The notes under the pieces are model-generated. The model saw nothing but the letters and a program-made list of their open reading frames with translations, made no database searches and was not told where the DNA came from. DNA of 11,496 nt, from positions 1-11,496 of the forward strand of contig DEIJ01000061.1 in NCBI GenBank assembly GCA_002352365.1. The letters run 5' to 3'. The first letter of the stretch is position 1. The number at the start of each line of letters is the position of its first letter. Position numbers and translations under genes: made by a program. The stretch comes from Dehalococcoidia bacterium UBA2777. GTDB lineage: Bacteria; Chloroflexota; Dehalococcoidia; UBA2247; UBA2777. Below, piece by piece: positions 1-5,350 of the stretch.

Positions 1-1
1 T

Positions 2-133
2 TTCAGGCAAGAACAGCACCTTTTCCATGGGCAGCCCTTCACTACTTATTTTTATGAATATAACGGTAAGATAATCTACGGAGCCACAGCTGGGATATTA
101 AAGCTGTTCCTAGACTTGGTCTTTGAAAGTTGA
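2..133 (+). CDS. NUDIX hydrolase, CoA-pyrophosphatase-like, C-terminal fragment
   Basis: Frame 2 is open from the window edge to a TGA at 131-133 and encodes 43 residues. The segment reads YEYNGKIIYGATAGILKLFL, which resembles the end of NUDIX proteins of the CoA diphosphatase type. There an aromatic-rich beta strand is followed by an (I/V)(W/Y)G(A/L)TA(R)IL helix. The NUDIX box itself would lie upstream and is not visible, so the substrate cannot be judged; CoA or another nucleoside diphosphate derivative is the family expectation. The other two frames close early or read like noise. The gene ends 111 nt before dnaJ, and a separate promoter lies between them, so it is probably not part of the heat-shock operon. 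No convincing terminator is visible after its stop codon. Confidence 0.7.
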   Translation, partial: FRQEQHLFHGQPFTTYFYEYNGKIIYGATAGILKLFLDLVFES

Positions 134-191
134 CCGGTCACCTCTATTCAGAATTCCAAATAAAGCGGGGAAACTCTTTTTTCCATTATGC

Positions 192-220
192 TTTACAAAA
201 CTTCTTAGGAATCCTATAAT
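192..220 (+). promoter_or_regulatory. sigma70-type promoter of the dnaJ-hspR-clpC cluster
   Basis: TTTACA at 192-197 (5 of 6 to the -35 consensus) and a perfect TATAAT at 215-220 are separated by exactly 17 nt. Transcription would start near 227, leaving a leader of under 20 nt before the dnaJ start at 245. The near-consensus strength fits a promoter held down by a repressor, and hspR is the second gene of the unit. I see no canonical HAIR site (CTTGAGT-N7-ACTCAAG) and no CIRCE element. A perfect 10-bp palindrome, TGACCGGTCA, lies at 131-140, about 50 nt upstream of the -35. Confidence 0.75.
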
Positions 221-244
221 AGAATTGTTAATGAGGCGGGCAGG

Positions 245-1240
245 ATGGCAGGTAAAGACTACTACCAGATTCTGGAGGTAAACAGGAAGGCTACTGATAA
301 GGAGATAAAGCAAGCTTACCGCAGGCTCGCTCGCAAGCATCATCCTGATGTTAACCCTGGTGATAAGTCAGCGGAGGCGAAATTTAAACAGATAAATGAA
401 GCTTACGAAGTTCTTTCCGATGCCGAGAAGCGGGAAAAGTATGATCAATTCGGTGAGAAGTGGCAATATGCTGATCAATCCGGGAAGGGATTCCAATGGG
501 ATTTTGGCCAGGGGGGAACTTCCACTACCTTCGATTTCGGTGATCTTGCCTCCGGGGCAGGTAACCTGGGGAGCATTTTCGATACCCTGTTCGGTGACCA
601 GGGAGCGGGGCGGCGTGGTTTCCGCGCCACCAGTCGCCCTAAGCGGGGTGAAGACAGAGATTATCCTATAGAAGTAACTCTGGAGGAGGCATATCATGGT
701 GCTACTCGCCTCATTCACCTTCAAGCCGAAGAGCGCTGTCAGCTTTGTGCCGGGAGAGGCATTATTCAAAATAGGCCGTGCTCCGCCTGTGGCGGCTCAG
801 GGATGATAACTCAATCTCGCCGACTGGAGGTCAACATCCCTCCCGGGGTTAAGGATGGTTCCAAAATTCGTATCGCTGGGGAGGGAAAAGCAGGGTATGG
901 TGGTTCTAAAGGTGACCTTTATTTAGTAGTCTCAATGAAAGCCCACGCCCTGTTTGAGCGAAGAAACGGCGATTTGCATGTAGAGGTGTCTATTCCATTG
1001 ACTACTGCTATACTTGGTGGGGAGGTGGAGATACCTAGCCTCAAAGGCAAGTTGGCGCTTAAGATACCCCCTGAGACTCAAAATGGGCAGCTCTTCCATC
1101 TGGCAGGGCAAGGGATGCCCCATCTGGGGGATTCCGCTAAGGGAGACCTTTTTGCTAAAGTAAAGGTAGTCTTGCCTACTAATCTTACCCCCAGGGAGAA
1201 AAAGCTCTTCGAGGAGTTGAAGGCGCTTCGCCCCAAATAA
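245..1240 (+). CDS. dnaJ: DnaJ-family (Hsp40) co-chaperone with a single pair of zinc motifs
   Basis: 331 residues. The J domain spans about 4-70 with the HPD motif at 33-35 that stimulates Hsp70 (DnaK) ATPase. A Gly/Phe-rich linker (about 70-125) follows. The C-terminal substrate-binding beta domains (about 137-312) include the typical IPPGVKDG and MPHLG segments. Only two CxxCxGxG-type motifs are present (C165/C168 and C179/C182), where classical DnaJ has four, so it should hold one zinc ion. It sits between classical DnaJ and the zinc-free CbpA type. ATG 245 is preceded by a purine-rich GAGGCGGG (233-240). It is the first gene of the unit, 26 nt ahead of hspR. No dnaK or grpE is in the window, so a Hsp70 partner must be encoded elsewhere. 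It acts in the cytoplasm, delivering unfolded clients. Confidence 0.93.
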   Translation: MAGKDYYQILEVNRKATDKEIKQAYRRLARKHHPDVNPGDKSAEAKFKQINEAYEVLSDAEKREKYDQFGEKWQYADQSGKGFQWDFGQGGTSTTFDFGDLASGAGNLGSIFDTLFGDQGAGRRGFRATSRPKRGEDRDYPIEVTLEEAYHGATRLIHLQAEERCQLCAGRGIIQNRPCSACGGSGMITQSRRLEVNIPPGVKDGSKIRIAGEGKAGYGGSKGDLYLVVSMKAHALFERRNGDLHVEVSIPLTTAILGGEVEIPSLKGKLALKIPPETQNGQLFHLAGQGMPHLGDSAKGDLFAKVKVVLPTNLTPREKKLFEELKALRPK

Positions 1241-1266
1241 GCTGCTCTGTGAGGGTTAAGCAGCAG

Positions 1267-1590
1267 ATGAACAGAATAACATCTGATGATTCCGAACCTT
1301 GCTACGTAATAAGTGTAGTTGCTAGGATGGTAGGAGTCCACGTCCAAACCTTGCGTTATTATGAAAGAATGGGCATAATAACACCATCTCGTTCGCGGGG
1401 GAATATTCGTCTCTACTCAGATAGAGATGTTGACCAGCTCCGTCATATAAAGACGTTGACTGATGACTTGGGGGTTAATCTGGCCGGGGTGGAAGTTATT
1501 ACTCGCCTGATGGAACACATAACCCAGATGCAACGTCAGCTAGACGAGATGCAAGCGGAGATCGAGCACCTTAAGGAGACAAGGATTTAA
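1267..1590 (+). CDS. hspR: HspR, MerR-family heat-shock transcriptional repressor
   Basis: 107 residues from ATG 1267. A MerR-type winged helix-turn-helix begins at YVISVVARMVGVHVQTLRYY (13-32), followed by the wing GNIRLYSDRDV (45-55) and the LTDDLGVNLAGVEVI segment (64-78) typical of HspR. A leucine/methionine heptad helix at about 80-104 should form the dimer coiled coil. HspR proteins repress dnaK, dnaJ and clp genes, and DnaK acts as co-repressor in actinobacteria. Its place directly after dnaJ and upstream of clpC matches that role, probably with autoregulation from the promoter at 192-220. A GTG at 1249 would add six residues but has no Shine-Dalgarno; the ATG has GAGGG at 1251-1255, 11 nt upstream. 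No metal- or drug-sensing domain is present. Confidence 0.88.
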   Translation: MNRITSDDSEPCYVISVVARMVGVHVQTLRYYERMGIITPSRSRGNIRLYSDRDVDQLRHIKTLTDDLGVNLAGVEVITRLMEHITQMQRQLDEMQAEIEHLKETRI

Positions 1591-1592
1591 AT

Positions 1593-1621
1593 CATCCCCC
1601 AGAAGTGTACTTTTGGGGATG
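1593..1621 (+). promoter_or_regulatory. intercistronic RNA hairpin after hspR
   Basis: Three bases after the hspR stop, CCCCAGAAG (1597-1605) pairs with CTTTTGGGG (1610-1618) around a TGTA loop, with one G-U pair. The stem extends by CAT/ATG beyond a single bulged C at 1596. No U-tract follows, so it is not a typical intrinsic terminator. It may be a processing or stabilising element, or an attenuator between hspR and the downstream genes. The 3' arm contains the possible TTG (1613) and ATG (1619) starts of the next reading frame, so it would hide them in the mRNA. Confidence 0.55.
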
Positions 1622-1690
1622 CTAAGAATAGAAATCTGCCCGGAGTTTCCAGAAAATCTGGAGAGTTTAAGGGTAAAGAAAGGGGGTGAA

Positions 1691-1900
1691 ATGGGCTGGC
1701 AAGTAACTGCAAAGGGGATTCATTGCGATCTTGTGGATGAGGGGACAAGCCTTCTGGTGCATAAAGATGGAACCGCAATATGCACTTACTACAGAAGGTA
1801 TAGTAAGGAAAAAAACCAGGCGAAGAAGTTGAAGAGCTGCCTTACCCCAGAGAAATGTCCTCGTGTTAGCGAGTTTCGAGATTGGGCTCTTTCAAACTAA
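1691..1900 (+). CDS. small four-cysteine protein of unknown function
   Basis: 69 residues from ATG 1691, which has a strong Shine-Dalgarno, AGGGGGTGA at 1681-1689. I do not recognise the family. The protein is basic and soluble, with cysteines at 12, 31, 50 and 56 and a histidine at 11, which could bind a metal or form disulfides. The middle reads like a small beta sheet (LLVHKDGTAICTYYRRY) and the end like a short helix. In-frame TTG 1613 or ATG 1619 would extend it to 95 or 93 residues and add another Cys-Pro, but both lie in the hairpin stem and lack a spaced ribosome site. It sits between hspR and clpC on the same strand, so it is probably co-transcribed with the heat-shock genes. An adaptor or regulatory role for ClpC is only a guess. 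Confidence 0.6.
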   Translation: MGWQVTAKGIHCDLVDEGTSLLVHKDGTAICTYYRRYSKEKNQAKKLKSCLTPEKCPRVSEFRDWALSN

Positions 1901-1992
1901 ATACCAGGGGAATCCCTTCCAAAAGTGCCCTGGCTGCCTAGGCGTTAAGGTGAGTCAATGGTTCTCGGGGGTAAGGTAGGAAGAGGCTTGTT

Positions 1993-4431
1993 ATGAGAGA
2001 GGAGAGATTTACTGAGCAAGCACAGGAGGTGTTGGTCATTTCGCAGGAGTTAGTGCGCCGCTACCATCATAGCCAGTGGGATGTGGAGCATATTCTGCTT
2101 GCTTTGCTGGAGCAAGAGGATGGCCTGACTGAGAAGATATTATATGAGCTAAAGGTAGATGCCGGGGCAATGAAGCAGGCAGTAGAGGTGGCCTTGGAGA
2201 AAGCTCCTAAAGTTGCCTACGGGGGGGTACAGCTCTATGCCACGCCACGCACTATTCAGTTGTTAGAAAATGCCTCCGCCGAAGCGGATAGACTTAAAGA
2301 CGAGTTCATTGGCACAGAGCATCTTCTTATTGCTATTGCCGGAGAACAGCAGGGGGAGGCTGCCGGTATTTTTCGCAGTTTTGGCATCGATCGGGAGAGG
2401 GTTTACCATGCCCTTCAAGAAATTCGTGGTGGGCATAGAGTTACCGACCGCAGAGCTGAGAGCAAATATCGTGCCTTGGAGAAATATAGCCGAGACCTCA
2501 CTGAACTTGCCCTGCGGAGCAAGCTTGACCCGGTCATTGGTCGAGAGGAGGAGATACGCCGAGTGATGCAGATCCTTACTCGGCGCACTAAGAACAATCC
2601 GGTAATTATCGGTGAGGCTGGAGTAGGTAAGACAGCTATTGCTGAAGGGCTGGCACAAAAAATTGTCGCCGATGATGTTCCTGACTCGCTAAAGGGGCGC
2701 CGGGTAATCGCCCTCGATATGGGGGCTTTGGTGGCGGGAAGCAAATTCCGTGGTGAGTTTGAAGAGCGGCTTAAAGCAGTTATGGATGAGATTCGTGAAG
2801 CACAAAGGGAGATTATCCTGTTCATTGATGAGTTTCATACCGTGGTGGGAGCCGGGGCAGCAGAAGGAGCTATTGATGCCAGCAATATGCTCAAACCAGC
2901 GCTGGCTCGAGGGGAGCTCCAATGTGTAGGAGCAACGACTCTCGATGAATACCGCCAGCATATCGAAAAGGACAAAGCTTTAGAGCGGCGTCTGCAACCA
3001 GTCTTCATCAGTGAGCCCAGCGTCGAGACTACTATAGAAATGTTGCGCGGACTTCGCCCCAAGTATGAGGCACATCATAAGATCAAGATCGATGACCATG
3101 CTCTCGTCGCTGCTGCTCAGTTGAGCCACCGCTATATCACCGATCGCTTCCTACCAGATAAAGCTATCGACCTTGTCGATGAAGCCGCTTCAAAGCTACG
3201 CATCGATGTTGAAAGTGCCCCCCCACAGATTAAGGCACTAGAGCAGAAACTTCAGCATCTAGTCAATGAGGAGGAGGCAGCCTCGCAACGGCAAGACCAC
3301 CAGCGTGCCACTGAACTTAGAGCGAAAAGATTGAGCTTGGCAGATAGATACAATCAGGAAAAGACGCAGTGGCTCCAAGGCAAAAGACTAGATGGTATGG
3401 TAGATGAGGAAGATATTGCCGATCTTGTCTCCAAATGGACCGGTATCCCTGTATCTCGGATGCTGGAAAGCGAAGCTGAGAAATTAGTTCACATGGAACA
3501 AAGGATTCATCAGAGATTGGTAGATCAGGAGGAGGCAGTAGCTAGTGTCTCTGAAGCTATCAGGCGGGCTCGAGTCGGGCTTAAAGACCCACGCAGACCT
3601 ATTGGGAGCTTTATCTGCCTCGGCCCTACTGGAGTGGGCAAGACAGAGCTAGCTCGTGCTTTAGCTGAGTTCCTCTTCGATGATGAGAATGCCCTAATAC
3701 GCCTCGATATGTCAGAATATATGGAAAAACATACCGTATCTCGCCTTATCGGTGCCCCTCCAGGATATGTAGGCTATGAGGAGGGGGGGCAACTTACTGA
3801 AGCAGTGCGTCGCCGTCCTTACCAGGTGATCCTCTTCGATGAGATCGAGAAGGCCCACTCCGAGGTATTTAATATCCTCCTCCAGATTTTAGAGGATGGC
3901 AGGCTGACCGATGGTCATGGCAGGACAGTAGATTTCAAGAATACTATTGTCTTCATGACCTCAAACCTAGGCACTCAGGAATTGCAGCGGCAGGCGGTAG
4001 GCTTTCTCCGTGATAGCTTCAGTGAGCAACAGCGGCTGCGCAGCACTATCGACAGTAATTTAAGGCAGACTTTTCGCCCTGAGTTCCTTAACCGCCTAGA
4101 TGAGATCATAATCTTCCGTCCTCTGACTGAAGAGCATATTAAGCAGATTGTCGACTTGATGATAAATGAGGTGAAACGTCGCCTCACTGAGCGTCAAATA
4201 ATGATGGAGCTTACCAATGAGGCAAAATTATGGCTCGTTAAGGAGGGATATAACCCAATGTATGGGGCACGGCCGTTGCGCCGAGCTATCCAGCGCTATA
4301 TAGAGAACCCATTATCTAAAAAGATCTTGACCGGCGAGTTTACCGAAGGGGATACTGTGGTGGTTGATTTGGGAACTGAAGGTTTGCTTTTTGCTAAGAA
4401 CCGCTCTCCTGCCCAAATGACCTCGCCATAA
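1993..4431 (+). CDS. clpC: ClpC-type AAA+ unfoldase (Hsp100)
   Basis: 812 residues. The N-terminal Clp repeat domain spans about 1-145. NBD1 has Walker A GEAGVGKT (207-214), Walker B ILFIDE (275-280) and arginine finger ERR (331-333). NBD2 has Walker A GPTGVGKT (544-551), Walker B VILFDE (612-617) and sensor-2 GAR (758-760). The middle domain (about 410-465) is short, as in ClpC, not the roughly 120-residue coiled coil of ClpB. NBD2 carries the tripeptide VGF (669-671) where ClpA/C/X have the loop that docks on ClpP, so this is probably a protease-coupled unfoldase and not a disaggregase. GAGG at 1983-1986 precedes the ATG with good spacing. It closes the dnaJ-hspR cluster, consistent with HspR control. 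Automated pipelines may label it ClpB; no clpP gene is in the window. Confidence 0.93.
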   Translation: MREERFTEQAQEVLVISQELVRRYHHSQWDVEHILLALLEQEDGLTEKILYELKVDAGAMKQAVEVALEKAPKVAYGGVQLYATPRTIQLLENASAEADRLKDEFIGTEHLLIAIAGEQQGEAAGIFRSFGIDRERVYHALQEIRGGHRVTDRRAESKYRALEKYSRDLTELALRSKLDPVIGREEEIRRVMQILTRRTKNNPVIIGEAGVGKTAIAEGLAQKIVADDVPDSLKGRRVIALDMGALVAGSKFRGEFEERLKAVMDEIREAQREIILFIDEFHTVVGAGAAEGAIDASNMLKPALARGELQCVGATTLDEYRQHIEKDKALERRLQPVFISEPSVETTIEMLRGLRPKYEAHHKIKIDDHALVAAAQLSHRYITDRFLPDKAIDLVDEAASKLRIDVESAPPQIKALEQKLQHLVNEEEAASQRQDHQRATELRAKRLSLADRYNQEKTQWLQGKRLDGMVDEEDIADLVSKWTGIPVSRMLESEAEKLVHMEQRIHQRLVDQEEAVASVSEAIRRARVGLKDPRRPIGSFICLGPTGVGKTELARALAEFLFDDENALIRLDMSEYMEKHTVSRLIGAPPGYVGYEEGGQLTEAVRRRPYQVILFDEIEKAHSEVFNILLQILEDGRLTDGHGRTVDFKNTIVFMTSNLGTQELQRQAVGFLRDSFSEQQRLRSTIDSNLRQTFRPEFLNRLDEIIIFRPLTEEHIKQIVDLMINEVKRRLTERQIMMELTNEAKLWLVKEGYNPMYGARPLRRAIQRYIENPLSKKILTGEFTEGDTVVVDLGTEGLLFAKNRSPAQMTSP

Positions 4432-4451
4432 GCTTCCAGTTTGCTTATAAT
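4423..4451 (+). promoter_or_regulatory. candidate promoter for the hydrolase-gyrB unit
   Basis: A perfect TATAAT (4446-4451) lies 17 nt after TCGCCA (4423-4428, 4 of 6 to the -35 consensus). The -35 is inside the end of clpC. It would give a leader of about 220 nt containing the repeat copy and hairpin described below. The position fits separate expression of the downstream operon. The weak -35 keeps confidence moderate. Confidence 0.45.
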
Positions 4452-4464
4452 TATGAGTAGACAA

Positions 4465-4502
4465 ACCCCAAAAAGTTGCAAGACTCTCGTGGGGTGGTTT
4501 AG
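4465..4502 (+). repeat. dispersed repeat copy A, CCCC/GGGG hairpin
   Basis: ACCCCA (4465-4470) pairs with TGGGGT (4490-4495) around a 19-nt loop, and the element ends TGGGGTGGTTTAG (4490-4502). The same 13-nt end, with a matching CCCC arm 27 nt upstream instead of 25, occurs at 10671-10709 in another intergenic gap. In copy A the 3' side is not followed by a clean U-tract, so a terminator role for clpC is doubtful. Confidence 0.5.
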
Positions 4503-4587
4503 GAATCTTGAAGGAGAAAAGCAGTTTGGCGTTTGTGGTTGCTGCATTGCCTCAGGTATCAGGTAATGGTATGTGTGGTTTCTGGTA

Positions 4588-4635
4588 GGAGCATTACTTT
4601 TGGGTCGTAGCCCAAAGTAGGCTCCAGGAGGGTGA
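4588..4635 (+). promoter_or_regulatory. long leader hairpin followed by an orphan Shine-Dalgarno
   Basis: GGAGC (4588-4592) pairs with GCTCC (4621-4625). The inner stem TTACTTTTGGG (4594-4604, one bulged T) pairs with CCCAAAGTA (4611-4619) around a TCGTAG loop. The helix totals about 14 bp. Directly after it comes AGGAGGGTGA (4626-4635), one of the best anti-16S matches in the window, yet there is no usable start codon within 40 nt. The only nearby GTG (4632) is followed by ATA and then TAA. The first ATG of the hydrolase is at 4677. This could be a structured leader or ribosome standby site for the hydrolase-gyrB mRNA. Confidence 0.5.
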
Positions 4636-4676
4636 TATAAAGGGTAAGAAAAAAACGGTCGGCAAAAGTTTGCACT

Positions 4677-5345
4677 ATGCTTTCACAGGATAGTGAAGAA
4701 TATCTGATGTTTTCCGCAGCCAGGATCGAACTGGAGGGGGTGTTGCATATCCCTGCCGGGGTAATCCCCTCCCCTGGCGTAGTGACCTGCCATCCTCATC
4801 CCCTTTTTGGCGGAGATATGAGCAACAATGTTGTCTTGGCCATTTGTCGTGCCCTGGCTTGGGCAGGGATAGCCACCTTCAGGTTCAATTTCCGTGGGGT
4901 GGGGAAAAGCCAAGGTAGCTTTGCTGAGGGAGTCGGTGAGCAGGAGGATGTCGGGGCTGCTATAGCTTACCTCCGTAGTAGGAGAGAAATTGACTCTCAG
5001 AGGATTGGACTGCTGGGGTATTCCTTTGGTGCCAGAGTGGCCCTTCCTGTGGCACTTCGTGAAGAGTGCCTTCAAGCGTTGGCACTCATCTCGCCACTAT
5101 TTTCAGCCTCTGATTGGGAGCAAATGAAGAATTATCTTGTGCCCAAGCTTCTTCTCTGTGGCAACAAGGACGGTTTTGTTTCCTCCTCAGAAGTTGAGCA
5201 TTTCAGCCAGCAACTTTCTCAGCCATGGCAACTTGAGATTATCCCCGGGGCAGACCACTTTTGGTGGGGATATGAGGAAGAGGTAGCCAGGAGAGTATCA
5301 ACCTTCTTCTCTACTGCCCTAAAGTCGTCTAAGGCAAAAAGATAA
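4677..5345 (+). CDS. alpha/beta hydrolase (small serine hydrolase)
   Basis: 222 residues with an alpha/beta hydrolase fold. The oxyanion-region motif CHPHPLFGGDMSNNVV (38-53) and FNFRGVGKSQG (70-80) are typical of the short dienelactone-hydrolase-like proteins often annotated only as alpha/beta hydrolase. Ser116 in the elbow GYSFG (114-118), Asp165 in GNKDGFV and His194 in GADHFWWG form the likely triad. There is no signal peptide or lid insertion, so it should be cytoplasmic. The substrate is unknown; an ester or thioester is the family expectation. ATG 4677 has only a weak ribosome site, and ATG 4707 (Met11) is an alternative that still keeps the whole fold. The stop lies 5 nt before gyrB, so the two are almost certainly co-transcribed, although no functional link to gyrase is known. 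Confidence 0.87.
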   Translation: MLSQDSEEYLMFSAARIELEGVLHIPAGVIPSPGVVTCHPHPLFGGDMSNNVVLAICRALAWAGIATFRFNFRGVGKSQGSFAEGVGEQEDVGAAIAYLRSRREIDSQRIGLLGYSFGARVALPVALREECLQALALISPLFSASDWEQMKNYLVPKLLLCGNKDGFVSSSEVEHFSQQLSQPWQLEIIPGADHFWWGYEEEVARRVSTFFSTALKSSKAKR

Positions 5346-5350
5346 CAAGA

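Noticed and set aside
141..244. HspR HAIR or CIRCE operator near the dnaJ promoter
   Set aside because: I searched for CTTGAGT-N7-ACTCAAG and TTAGCACTC-N9-GAGTGCTAA by eye and found neither, even in relaxed form.
1903..1934. CCAGGG/CCCTGG inverted repeat between the small Cys protein and clpC
   Set aside because: It has a 6-bp stem with a loop of about 18 nt and no U-tract, so it is too weak to call a terminator.
2263..3062. Several 75-136-residue antisense reading frames over the clpC gene
   Set aside because: They mirror the codon pattern of clpC, their sequences are low in complexity, and none has family motifs or initiation signals.
4453..4566. A 37-codon reading frame beginning MSRQTPKSCK, just after the TATAAT
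   Set aside because: It has no ribosome site, starts next to the presumed -10, and its core is the dispersed repeat found again at 10671 without a start codon. More likely non-coding.
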